From positions 558,001-622,000 of the forward strand of contig CP103022.1 of NCBI GenBank assembly GCA_024752435.1: a stretch of DNA of 64,000 bases. The letters are read 5' to 3'. Shown piece by piece: positions 12,083 through 22,445 of this stretch. Origin of the DNA: Allantophomopsis cytisporea. Lineage: Eukaryota > Ascomycota > Leotiomycetes > Phacidiales > Phacidiaceae. A program made the position numbers and the translations under genes. The stretch's first letter is position 1, and every line of letters begins with the position of its first letter. The notes under the pieces are model-generated. The model had not been told where the DNA came from and made no database searches. It saw only the letters and a program-made list of their open reading frames with translations.

Positions 12083-12407
12083 AGAGTGCTAGTGGCACTC
12101 TCACTCACTCAATTACTCACTCTCACCCAATACCGTCAGAAACAGGGTGCTGAATCAGGACAACAAGAATCCCATTAATCTATTCTTCTCGCTATCTTAA
12201 CTTTTCCCCTTCAAAACCCTCGACGAATACCACGTACTTCATCCAACGATGCCGGTGTCTACACCACTCTTCTTCTCCATGACTTGATTTCGCATGCGAC
12301 CATGTCCGTAATTCTGCGCTTACAATCGAGGAATATCCGTTCCACGAGCTCTTCTCAACTTTACCAATCCGTCGGTGGTGCGCAACGACTCACGAGCGCA
12401 GCGCAAC

Positions 12408-13560
12408 ATGCCCGGTCTTCCATGTAAGCCCCAATATACTCACATGGCCTTCGTAGCCAGTCAAAGCAAGGACTGACATCTTCTGAAATCCAGCCTCGGT
12501 TGACCTTGACGAATGTATCGCGCGTCTCTACAAGAAGGAATTACTTGCTGAATCGGTCATCGAAGCGATATGCGCCAAAACCAAGGAGCTCTTGATGCAG
12601 GAGAGCAACGTTGTTCACGTTCAAGCACCGGTCACAGTCGTAGGAGATATACATGGACAGTTCTTTGATTTAATAGAGATCTTCAAAATTGGAGGTTATT
12701 GCCCCGATACCAACTACCTTTTTCTTGGTAAGTAGACCACATTTATTCTCTTCCGCTATGCAAGTCAAAACTAATACGTTTCACCAGGCGATTATGTAGA
12801 TCGTGGCATGTTCAGCGTCGAGACCATTTCTTTGCTTGTTTGTTTGAAGCTTCGATACCCACACCGCGTTACTCTCATTCGAGGGAATCACGAATCTAGA
12901 GGTGTAACTCAGTCATATGGATTTTACACGGAATGTTCGCGGAAATATGGAAATGCCAATGTCTGGCATTACTTTACTGACATGTTTGATTTCTTGACAC
13001 TCAGTGTGGTCATTGACAATCAGATCTTCTGTGTTCATGGAGGTATGATCCGTTTCAGTCACAATTCAAGCAAGCAACTAACGTTTGACCGTTAAGGACT
13101 TTCCCCATCAATTCATTCGATAGATCAAATAAAGATCATCGATCGCTTCCGCGAAATACCCCACGAAGGCCCCATGGCCGACCTTGTCTGGTCAGATCCC
13201 GACCCAGACCGTGACGAGTTCTCGCTCTCTCCTCGAGGCGCAGGCTACACATTTGGCGCTCAAGTCGTTAAAAAGTTCCTCGAAGTCAATAAAATGTCAC
13301 ATATACTTCGAGCTCATCAACTCTGTCAGGAAGGTTACCAAGTACTATATGACGATCGGCTGAGTACTGTCTGGAGCGCGCCAAATTACTGTTATAGATG
13401 TGGTAACATGGCAAGTGTGTTGGAGGTTAGTGATACTGGAGAAAGATTCTTCAATGTCTTTGCAGCAGCCCCAGAAAATGATCTACACAGGGGTGAATTA
13501 CAGACAGGAAGTGGTGAAAAACAAGCGGATGGAAGCACACTCCCAGAATACTTTTTGTGA
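12408..13560 (+). CDS. PPG1: PP2A-like Ser/Thr phosphatase catalytic subunit PPG1
   Basis: Four exons, 12408-12423, 12494-12727, 12788-13042 and 13097-13560, give 322 residues. All metallophosphatase signatures are present: GDIHGQ at 56-61, GDYVDRG at 84-90, GNHESR at 116-121 and the SAPNYCYRCGN block. The C-terminus is EYFL, matching the carboxymethylated DYFL-type tail of PP2A-like enzymes. The N-terminus (SVDLDECIARLYKKELL) and RGAGYTFG...VVKKFL are closer to yeast and fission-yeast Ppg1 than to PP2A or Sit4. In yeast Ppg1 acts with Far-complex (STRIPAK-like) proteins and counteracts mitophagy signalling, so a STRIPAK-related role is likely by homology. The first exon is only 16 nt. Several ATGs precede the start in the leader. 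Confidence 0.94.
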
Positions 13561-13822
13561 AGTATAAGGAACACATGCGGTATACTAAACGAAGATTGTA
13601 AGAAGCACCATAAGCAAAGAGGTGGAATTTCTCAGCGTAATTACAAGCATATCACTAGGTATGCACAATGAGATATCGAACTCATGAAATGAACGTCATT
13701 TTCTCGTATCTTATAGCCAGAAGACGGGGCCCATATGAATAGCCTTTCAGTGCACAGAACCTGTGCTTTCTTGTATGTCTCCTCTTTAACACTCAGTATC
13801 GACAAAACAAATATGACCTTTT

Positions 13823-14960
13823 TTACCAGTCCTTGGAAATATCAAAGGACCACTCGAACTGAAGGTGGGTGTGCTTGTCATCATCAATGAAGGTGGAGAC
13901 AGCGTTGTAGTGACCACGAGCGAGCATACCAGATGGAGCGTCCTCTTCAGCGACTACCAAGTCTATTAGCTTTACCTCCTTCACTGCAGGAGTACATCAC
14001 TTACATCTCTTGACATAATGCGGTTGAGTTTCGGTGTTTGGTGCGTAAGACCCCTATTGCAAAATTAACACACGTGATATAAGATCGTCACAGTATGACA
14101 TGAACTTACAATCATCTCCTGGTCCTTGCTGACTCTGATGCCCTTCCTCTTGACGACCTGAACCAACTGCAATCCTGACAAGACTAAATAACAGTTAGTA
14201 GAAATTCTTGAGAGTTGATATTATTAGAAGGCATACCTTCATGCTGGACCTTGAATTTGGCAGTCATGCTGAACTTAGCACCTTCCTTGATCTTGAATGG
14301 CTTATCCTTGAGAGTCTCCTCGGATCCCTTCTGAGAAAGGTCAATGGTGACTGGATCACGGCCCTCAGAGTCCATAGTCAGGGAGAGAATGATGCAGACA
14401 CGTGGGTCGTTTGGGTCAGAGATGGACTTTCCACCGGAGCTGAGACCGAGAGACTCCTTGTAACGACGAAGGGACTCATCGCCCTGGTCTATACACTATC
14501 AGTTAATTACAGCTCCAACAGTCTTTCCAATGTGTTATGTTATACTGTTGTTGGTGATGCCATTGTCTGTGATGTCATGTGCCTCCCGTGGTGATTTGAC
14601 CCCACCATCACTTTCACTTCAGGTGAGCTTCACTAAGCTGCCCATGGCACCCGATGGAGTTGTCAGGTGAAGTGTGGAAGGCGCTTCAGTGCTTTTTGTT
14701 TTTGTTTTTTTTTTGTCTGATCAAGGCATCGGGCGACCGATGAAAGATCGACAAATGCCGTTGGCTCCTCGCAAAGGCTGCGCGGAGACGTGGCATATTG
14801 GAGAAGATGCGTATGTGTGGAAATGAAAGGAAAGAAAGCAGCCATTCGCAGCAGCAGTGAACATACCCATCTGGTGGTACTCATCGAGCGTCTTCTTCTC
14901 ACCGACCTTGAAACCCTCAGTCTGCTCCGGGAGGAGGTCGTGGTCATTGTTGTCTGCCAT
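13823..14960 (-). CDS. RDI1: Rho GDP-dissociation inhibitor
   Basis: Five exons, 14960-14867, 14488-14237, 14183-14110, 14053-14005 and 13962-13823, give 202 residues, the normal RhoGDI length. RhoGDI extracts prenylated Rho, Rac and Cdc42 from membranes and holds them in the cytosol. The N-terminal regulatory arm (VGEKKTLDEYHQM, then DQGDESLRRYKESLG) and the immunoglobulin-like domain (DPRVCIILSLTMDSEGR; KEGAKFSMTAKFKVQHE; EVLSGLQLVQVVKRKG; HLQFEWSFDISKDW at the end) are complete. Every splice phase closes. The first intron is 378 nt, far longer than the other three (53, 56 and 42 nt); if retained it gives a stop after a 79-residue product. Confidence 0.97.
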
Positions 14961-16356
14961 TGTTTCTTTTGTGCTGTTCTTGTTTATTCTCTGGTGTAAT
15001 ATTTGGTGATTTTTCGTAAAGTTCAGGGTAAGGTAAATGGATTGTTTACGTTGTTCGTAAGTGTACCCCGAAATCTAGACTGTTATGCTGTGCTCCTACA
15101 TAGTGGGGTCAGACGTCGCCTGTCTGCTACGTGCTACAAGTCCAACCAGGCACTGGCGATCTGTGTCTCACCGCCTTTGAGCTTGATTGTTATGTATTCC
15201 TTTTTCATTTGAGCTGGTGCATGATTGGTCTCTTCAGAGCCCAGTCCAATTGAATTTAAGGATGACCAATGAGACCTGATTAACATATCCTGATCAGGGG
15301 CAAGTCAAATGATTTGGAGGACTTTCGAGTAGCATTGCAGTACATTTATATTGGCATTTGCATTGCAGGAAAATTGTTCGAGGATGGGATTTGAGGGGAG
15401 GAGACTCGATACATACTAGGTAAGATACGCACCACCACCACCACAGTACGTACCTATGGTGCCTTAGGTATCTATCGTGCTATTCTTCTCCTCGAAGCAC
15501 GTGATCCCGATATTTACATACATACATAGGTAGGTAGTAGGTATGCCGCACTTGGGTGTCAACCCCAGCTTCACTCTTCATTTGGTTCGTGGACGGACTG
15601 GAGGGGTAGACGGGCCCTTGTTCAGAAGGATTCCTCGTAAGGACAAGCAAGATGCGGGTGGGAGTGGTTCTGATAAGGTCCCACGGTAAGTACTTACAAG
15701 TATTCCGAGTTGTACTCCGTAGAATAGAGGGGTCGGAGATCAAGAAAGGCGACGAATAATGAATGAGAGAGGGTGGCAGAATGAGGGGAGTGGTAGAACT
15801 GGAACACACCACCACATACATTAGACACTCAAGCAGTAGGGAAACTAATACAAAGGCACAGGAATAACCTTACTGGTACTGGTACTACTACTACTACTAC
15901 TACTACAACTACCTTAATCTATTTTATATATGATGTATATACATATCTATTTTTATTTCTATTTTATTTACTCTCTTTTGATTATTCAGACCATATGGAG
16001 TACTACTTTATCTATCTAGATGTATCCTTTAAAGGAGAGCGTGGACGAGGACCAAATTGACACATGACCTTCTCTGTTAATTAATTGCTTCTCACCGACT
16101 CCAAGTCCAACTCTCCTTAACTTACCCTCTGACCTCGCCCGTGCAAGGCGCCTTTTAAGGGGCTCCCGCTACTGGAGCGGATCGCTCAGACTGTGGAAGC
16201 GAAGTTCATGGAAGTGTAAGAGCCACAGATGCCCGTACCGATGGTGGCACGTAGCAGTAAGTACTTCGGTATAACGAGCATGAAGAAGTCCGTCAAGAGT
16301 CAGTCATTTGATAGGGAATTATCTAATGGACGTGACTTGGTAATGTCTATTGTGAT

Positions 16357-16385
16357 CATTCATTCATTCATTCGTTCATTCATTC
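16357..16385. repeat. (CATT)n microsatellite
   Basis: About seven tetramer copies with one CGTT variant. Confidence 0.8.
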
Positions 16386-16631
16386 TCTACTGTACAGATC
16401 GTATTGTGTGAATGGAACTCCAACGCCCGAGCGTAGAATACGAGAACTCGAAGGAATTAATCATCGTTTGTACTGAGTATTTTGCATCGTCACCTCTGGT
16501 TATCATATATAACATAGATCATACCCCGAGTCTCCGAATAGTCATGATTTCTCGAGAGTATTTACTTGACCACTTTACGAATGAGGTAATGTAGTATGAT
16601 CGTATGAATATTCCAGACATACAAACTACAA

Positions 16632-16667
16632 TATGTGAATATGTGAATATGTGAATATGTGAATATC
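16632..16667. repeat. ATGTGAAT octamer tandem repeat
   Basis: Four head-to-tail copies of an 8-nt unit, almost perfect. Confidence 0.85.
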
Positions 16668-16776
16668 TAGCCAGCACCTGACAAGTGGTCTAGTACAGTA
16701 CGTATTTCTACATACGACTTACGGTAGCAGCCGCCCAATAACAATGCACACACATATACACGCACACGCAAACACC

Positions 16777-17392
16777 ATGTCCGTCACATCCCCCCTCCCC
16801 CTCGGCCTCTCATATGCCGCTCTCACCCCCGGTAAATCCTCCCCCTCCAATAAGAAACGTAAGGTCTGGTAATTGATATCCACAACTACTGCTACACTAC
16901 CAGCTGTACGCATTATCTGACTTCGTAGAGAGCTCGCATCAATTCTCTTCCACAATCACGCTTAAACGCGATCCAAGACTCACATCTTGTCCTACGCGAT
17001 CCATCAATCATCAATATTCGCGTGAATAATTCACCCTCTGATCCACCAGCCCTATACGTTGGAAGAGACGTCACCATTGTCACTACGAGTAGTATTGAGA
17101 AGAGGACTTCGAGGTACGTCGCGCGCACATCGCGATACACTCACCTCTCTACCATCCCCCACCCCCCATTCAAGCCATAACCGCAAAGCTGCATGAATGA
17201 GTAGATCTTGACCGCACAGCTCATACGTTCAAGTGGACATCTTATCATCATCAAAGACTTTCCTGCTCTTCGCGATTTCTGGTAAGACTTGCTACTCACC
17301 TTATCACCACCATGACCGCATCCCGAAAGCTTATGCGACGTAGAGCTGTACCATCGCTCAGGTCTGCTAACACGCACTTACCAGACGCAAAG
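16777..17392. other. 5' flank of bqt4, possible extra exon or short gene
   Basis: Holds an ATG at 16777 followed by 29 codons, then a possible splice to 16929-17180, open for a further 83 codons. A second putative intron at 17282-17384 (GTAAGA donor, GCTAAC branch site, CCAG acceptor) ends 8 nt before the bqt4 ATG and is probably a 5' UTR intron. Whether the upstream frame is a gene is unresolved (see findings). Confidence 0.35.
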
Positions 17393-18734
17393 ATGGCTCC
17401 AACCAAACGCACGCTTCCTAAGGATCATAACCCTCTGATGATGGCCGGGGAATGTCCTGCATGTAAGACTGTCGCGGCGCATGGAGCTTTGTTAACCCAG
17501 TACTAAAGTTTCGGTGTAGATGATACATTGGTGTCGCGACGAAGACTTGGACAGACCAACCTCGCCGTCAAGGCTGGCCAGCTCAACACTTCCAATGCCA
17601 CAAAGCCAGAGAATCTTGGTGTTTTCGACTACGCGCACTTGAGAGCTCCTCTTCCAAAGAACCTCGTATCTGCTCTTTTCAAGGACCAAGTACCAGCTGC
17701 TTATTTCTTGATGCGTCGAAGCCAAGATGGTTACATCAGTGCCACTGGTATGTTTAAAGCGACTTTCCCATGGGCTACACTGGCGGAGGAAGAAGCGGAG
17801 CGCAAATATGTGAAGAGCCTCGAGACAACGAGTGCAGATGAAACCGCAGGCAATGTCTGGATCCCACCAACCCATGCGCTAGAGCTTGCGAAGGAATATA
17901 AGATTGGTACTTGGATTGAAGCGCTCTTGGACAACGAACCAATCGAAATCAACCCTAGCAGTAAGGACTTGACACCCAAATCCATTGCAACTCCACCTAA
18001 GTTCCTCCAACCTCAAGATGCTCTAGCCGTCCCAACTCCAAGTAGATCTAGCAGACCCGTCCGATCAACGAGATCAGCATCTCCAAGCAAAGCATCGCCA
18101 AAGAAGGCAGCAGCTACTCCAAGAAAGTCGAAGAAGGCTGACACGAACACTACGGCTGCAAACAAGAGCTTGCAAGCTGCTCTTAAACAAGCCGCTACCG
18201 CTGGCGCCTCGGATGCTGCAACTATCCCAGAGGCTGAGGATCCAAAGGTCAGAGTGAATGTGGATACAGATGTTGTGGTGAAGGGCGAGACCGAGACTAC
18301 TCACACTCATGTTGAGGTTGAGATGCCAGCTGGATTCGCTGAACTCCCAATGCCAGAGGACACTGAGGCCATGATCTCCAAGGCCAAGGAAATGGTCGAT
18401 GCAGCTGTCAAGGCTGATAATGCTGCAAAGACCGATAGTGCTACGGTTGATACAAGCTCAAAGTCGAAAATATCCAAGAGAAAGGCAGACGGCATCACGA
18501 AGGGGGATGAAGAAGAGGAGGCAGACACACAAAGCCTAGAATTGCAGCCAGTGAAGAAGGCAAAGATTGAGGCTGTTGAGACAGATCTGAAGACCGAGAA
18601 AGTCAAGACGAGAGCTTTGATCGGATTGAGTGCGACATTGGCTATTGGGTAAGCTCTTTGTCTCCCACAGAACACTAAACCAAATTCTAACACATCATAG
18701 TGCAATTATACCATACGTCTTCGGCGCCTTCTAG
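17393..18734 (+). CDS. bqt4: Bqt4-like inner nuclear membrane protein
   Basis: Exons 17393-17462, 17520-18648 and 18701-18734 give 410 residues. In fission yeast Bqt4 anchors telomeres to the inner nuclear membrane through Rap1 and supports the meiotic bouquet; a similar tethering role is inferred here. Residues about 5-145 form the APSES/KilA-N-like domain: LPKDHNPL near the start, VPAAYFLMRRSQDGYISATGMFKATFP, then WIPPTHALELAKEY. A long Ala/Lys/Ser/Pro-rich disordered linker with basic clusters follows (SPKKAAATPRKSKK). The last 22 or so residues are a single C-terminal membrane segment (LIGLSATLAIG, AIIPYVFGAF), giving a tail anchor; the final intron splits this segment. I chose the ATG at 17393 because the homologous N-terminus also begins shortly before the LP..NPL motif. 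An in-frame ATG at 17312 is the alternative. Confidence 0.86.
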
Positions 18735-19250
18735 AACAGTGAAAGCGGCATTTTTCTTCGATACACCCAAATTCCTATATAAACATTAACACATTGTTTT
18801 CTTTGTCACTCAGGCGTCATAATGAATAAGGAGGGGATGGATTGTGCGGGATTCCAGTCCCACAAGGGACTGGACTTGTTTGAGAACAGAGATTGCGAAT
18901 ATGGAAACGGATTGAAGAGTTAGACTCGAATCGCTGTACGAGCTCCTCCTCTGTATATGAGTTGACAGTACGCGAACCATTTTTGCCCTGATACCTTGTT
19001 TTTATTGGATGCGCTTGGATTTCCCTGGATTCGTCTTTGCACGCTTTGCTCAAATAGTTCTGATTAGTAACTCAATCAATCTCTAATGGTCTGATGAAAC
19101 TAAGCCTCTGCACTCATGGATTTAAAATGAATAAGATTTTCTTTGAAAGTCACTTTGTGCACTTAACGCCTATCCCAACGCCCCCTCATGGTATCTTATG
19201 TCCAACCGTCCCCGTCCATATCCTTGATCAGTTACAAGCATCATTCATCT
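18735..19250. other. Convergent 3' region between bqt4 and GCP4
   Basis: No gene seen. It contains a perfect 9-bp hairpin at 18853-18874 (see separate entry). Confidence 0.5.
18853..18874. terminator. Perfect 9-bp hairpin between convergent genes
   Basis: Arms TCCAGTCCC and GGGACTGGA flank the loop ACAA, 119 nt past the bqt4 stop. It could be a 3' UTR structure or a relic of a small inverted repeat. A role in 3' end formation is only a guess. Confidence 0.3.
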
Positions 19251-21557
19251 TCAAAGCTCCTCCTCACTTTCCTCTTCCCCAGGTACCGCTGTCTGTTCAA
19301 CAGGCCTCTCAAACCAGCTCCCAAAATCCATCTTCATCAACAGTCGATCTACCCCACCAACTTTCTTTGGCACATAAGCACCCTCATCCTCAATCGAGTA
19401 GCCTGTTACTTCAGCGCCTGCATCCTGATCGATATCCTGCAAACTCCTAATGACCTCCTCAATACCAAACTTGACACGCTCAGTGATATCTCTCAACTGA
19501 TCTTGCACATCGAACTGCTCCTTTGCAAAATCCGAAAACGCATCTACGACACCCTGATCCGTCTCAAGGTCTAATGACACCCAAATCATATGCAGACGGT
19601 GCACGAGCGAGACGAGGTGATCGATCTGCTGCAAGAGGCGATACAGAGGCTCTGTGAAGGCGGAATTGGTGAGCAAAAGGCTAGTAGTCAGAGCACTAAG
19701 GTAGCGACGGTGCGCGTCGGCCAGCGTTTGCGGATCATGACTGTTGGGTTTCGATGCGGTTTTGGCCGACGGAGACGGGAGTTTCGGGGGTGTGGCTGCC
19801 GATGCCCAGAAATCGTCGGGCATTTGTCGTACTCCTCTTGGTGAGGACAGTTGTGTAATCGTTCCCTGCAGCCACTCTTGAAGCCCTTCCCAAGTGCCCT
19901 GCACTACTTCGCCCTGTAGATAAGCCTCAGTCTCTGCTAGAAAGAAGAGAGCTGCGCTGCCAGTTGCCCACACACTGCGCGTCACAAGTGACCGTTCTTT
20001 GGCTCGTTTGCGCTGTGTCTGAGTTACGATTTTTCCATGGCGAGAGCTTCCGTATGGAGGTTGTGGAGGTGCAGGATGATCCCGACGTAATGATGTGACT
20101 TTCCAAAGATCTGATAGACGAATGTGTGCTCGTCGAATGGATAGAAGGTACGCGTTGATGCTGCCGTATACCTGCATGTCTGATTGCGCTAGAAACAGAT
20201 CGATTGGTGAACGTATCTGCAGTCGAAGGTCTACTGGAACTGACAACAAAAGATTCTTGAATGGAGTTGATACAATAGGGGTGCTTATTGGTGCAGAGGA
20301 AGCAAGTATGGACGATGCGGGAGTGGGTAGTACAGTCCTCGTAATGACTAGCTGGATCAGATCTCTGGCCATTTCAAGCTGCTCGTCGTCGGAATCCGCC
20401 AACCCCTGATACAGAGACATGGCAGCCCAAGTGCGCGCAAGCACTGCAGAAACTTCCCCTTCTTTCACAATCACGTTATTAAGACCCTCTCTCTTCTCAT
20501 GTCCCAAGTTGTCTGCTCGTCTCCATCTGGACCGAACTTTATCATCAGCTTCTGTCACGAGAGCCATCGCAAATTCGCCACGGCCCAACAAGAAGAATTC
20601 GCGAAGTAACGACAGCACCTCTGTGATCTTTGATAGTGGTAGTAGTCGTTGGAGAGTTGTCTGTGACAATGATATCCTGATTTCTGAGATCGCATTGGAG
20701 AGATTTGCTGCAGAGAGGGGGAACGGGAGTGCAGAGAGCAGACGTAGATGTGTAGGAAGGAGAGCTAGTTCGGGTGACGTAGATATGCCAATGCTCTCAG
20801 CTGCTGCTATTCCCTTGGTCCTTATATGGTTTAAAGACTGTCCGACAAACAATATTGACATGGCCGTAGATGGAGAGACAAATGCCGGCAATAGACTTCT
20901 CCGAACGCTAAATGTCTTCTCACCCTCGTTCTCGATTTGCACCAGAAAGTCCGAGCCTCCATACGTAGGTAATCTACCGTATAGAACCCATGTTGATAAC
21001 TGCTTCAGCCATGCTGTCTCTGCAACTCTGACAAGACTCATGGCCACCTCTTCAATGTCTGTGTATCCTGTTTGTAGTGATTGACAGAGCTCATCGATGA
21101 TCTGAGCTCCTGTACAATATTCTGAAGAAGCGTGTCTCTCATTTTGTTTGATGAACAATATCACTTCCTTAAACCATTCCATGCGCCTCATCCATTCCGA
21201 AAATTCGCCCACAATCGCGGTGAGGGGAACAATGTTGTAAGCTCCAACGCTCCCTGCATCTTTACGAAGAATGCTGCTCTCTACGTCGAGGATCTTCTGC
21301 TGAAACTGGACAAGATGTGTGGACTTGATTGCCGTAGATACCGCTTGGCAAATACTTGAAGGATGAGTCGAGGAGATTTTGGCTGTATCATCTAACAATT
21401 CGCGGTGAAGATCGCTCAAGTGGGTGAGGGAGGATATGAGGGCCTTTTCTGGCGGCGATAGGATTGATATGGATTGCGCGTTGCCGCCTTCGGTGGTTTT
21501 TGAGGTGAGGAGTGGAGAAGCGTGGCCGGAGAGGGAGAGGAGGATTTCGTGGAGCAT
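19251..21557 (-). CDS. GCP4: Gamma-tubulin complex component 4 (GCP4 family)
   Basis: A single uninterrupted exon of 768 residues in the Spc97/Spc98 (GCP) family, whose members assemble with gamma-tubulin into the ring that nucleates microtubules. The start MLHEILLSLSGH is the characteristic N-terminus of GCP4. The N-terminal Grip1-like half includes GAYNIVPLTAIVGEFSEWMRRMEWF and the WVLYGRLPTYGGSDFLVQ region; the C-terminal Grip2-like half includes PVDLRLQIRSPIDLFLAQSDMQVYGSINAYLLSIRRAHIRLSDLW. It lacks the long N-terminal extensions of GCP2, 3, 5 and 6. It ends in an acidic EEESEEEL tail. A 221-codon antisense frame inside it is a shadow. Confidence 0.87.
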   Translation of the reverse strand: MLHEILLSLSGHASPLLTSKTTEGGNAQSISILSPPEKALISSLTHLSDLHRELLDDTAKISSTHPSSICQAVSTAIKSTHLVQFQQKILDVESSILRKDAGSVGAYNIVPLTAIVGEFSEWMRRMEWFKEVILFIKQNERHASSEYCTGAQIIDELCQSLQTGYTDIEEVAMSLVRVAETAWLKQLSTWVLYGRLPTYGGSDFLVQIENEGEKTFSVRRSLLPAFVSPSTAMSILFVGQSLNHIRTKGIAAAESIGISTSPELALLPTHLRLLSALPFPLSAANLSNAISEIRISLSQTTLQRLLPLSKITEVLSLLREFFLLGRGEFAMALVTEADDKVRSRWRRADNLGHEKREGLNNVIVKEGEVSAVLARTWAAMSLYQGLADSDDEQLEMARDLIQLVITRTVLPTPASSILASSAPISTPIVSTPFKNLLLSVPVDLRLQIRSPIDLFLAQSDMQVYGSINAYLLSIRRAHIRLSDLWKVTSLRRDHPAPPQPPYGSSRHGKIVTQTQRKRAKERSLVTRSVWATGSAALFFLAETEAYLQGEVVQGTWEGLQEWLQGTITQLSSPRGVRQMPDDFWASAATPPKLPSPSAKTASKPNSHDPQTLADAHRRYLSALTTSLLLTNSAFTEPLYRLLQQIDHLVSLVHRLHMIWVSLDLETDQGVVDAFSDFAKEQFDVQDQLRDITERVKFGIEEVIRSLQDIDQDAGAEVTGYSIEDEGAYVPKKVGGVDRLLMKMDFGSWFERPVEQTAVPGEEESEEEL

Positions 21558-22445
21558 TTCGACTTTGGACGCGTGGAAGTGCTAGAAGCATCGTCAGTCA
21601 GGAGGCCAATCAAGAATAACTTCTGCACAAATGCTACGAACTTGTGTTCCTTTTGACGTGGCCGGAGGTCATGGTATAACAAAAGCAAAGTACCCAGCAA
21701 CTCAAAGCGACACATCGGAAATTCAGTCAAGTGCCATAACATGCAGGTTTTCGGTATCAAAACAAAACCGAAAGGCGATGAGCAGTGAGTGGATGAAAGA
21801 AATGAAATGAAATGAAAGGTGATGACTTCTAACTAAACATTTACAATTCTGAAATACGAAATACGGAGCCAACGGGCCTTCCTCCAACTCCTTCACCTTA
21901 AGCTCTTTCACTTAAGATGACTTCCAATAGCCATTCGCGCCATCATCCGATCAAGCGCCAAGTACATAACACTACATACTGACGGTCTTTTGCCGGTGTG
22001 TCGATGGAGGGGTCAATTGGGTATAAGGTGGGAAGCGATGGGTGCCTTAGGTAAACAGGATCCTTGCACGGTCCTGGCTGCTGTAAGCATTGCATCTGTC
22101 GTCACTAAGCGGCGAGTTATGTGAACGAGCCCATCCATTCTACCTTACAGATTCCAGAGAGCATTTCAAAACATCAAACGTCCTCCTCTATCCATATTTA
22201 TTCACCATTCTCTCACCTCAACCTCCACCTCCACCTCCACCTCCACCTCCACCCCCACCTCCACCTCTGCGTTCCATCCCCAAATATTCAAGCCTTGTGA
22301 TACAACATCGAGCAATACAACACACATTCGAGGCTACACTTTCCAAAGCTAGCCTTGATCTCTATCCCACTATAAATCAGTAGCCAAGCTGGGTACCAAG
22401 CGCAAAGCGTCCAGCGAGGACTTGACTCGCCCAGAGAAGAAAACT
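21558..22445. other. Divergent promoter region GCP4/UBA1
   Basis: Includes a (CCTCCA)n tract at 22216-22267 and a CTATAAA box near 22370, about 75 nt before the UBA1 start. The frame just before the UBA1 ATG is open for about 29 codons and lysine-rich, but has no upstream ATG. Confidence 0.5.
22216..22267. repeat. (CCTCCA)n pyrimidine-rich repeat
   Basis: About eight near-perfect hexamers with one CCC interruption, in the UBA1 promoter or leader. Confidence 0.85.

Larger units (their letters stand above)
10810..12407. other. Long divergent intergenic region with short repeats
   Basis: About 1.6 kb between the zinc-knuckle gene (leftward) and PPG1 (rightward). Several open frames of 60-110 codons occur but overlap on both strands and look non-coding. 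It holds many TACCTA/TAGGTA words (about 11745-11990), a GGTAA run (11991-12009), a GTGTGA run (12051-12082), a short hairpin (12082-12102) and upstream ATGs before PPG1. Confidence 0.5.
14961..16776. other. Intergenic region with microsatellites
   Basis: Upstream flank of RDI1 and distal flank of bqt4. It contains a (TAC)n run (15883-15906), a CATT run (16357-16385), four copies of an ATGTGAAT-type octamer (16632-16667) and TACCTA words near 15440-15540. No convincing gene. Confidence 0.5.

Noticed and set aside
14208..14594. 128-codon plus-strand frame over RhoGDI
   Set aside because: Antisense to exon 2 and intron 1 of a complete, conserved gene.
20419..21084. 221-codon plus-strand frame inside GCP4
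   Set aside because: Antisense shadow of a conserved gene.
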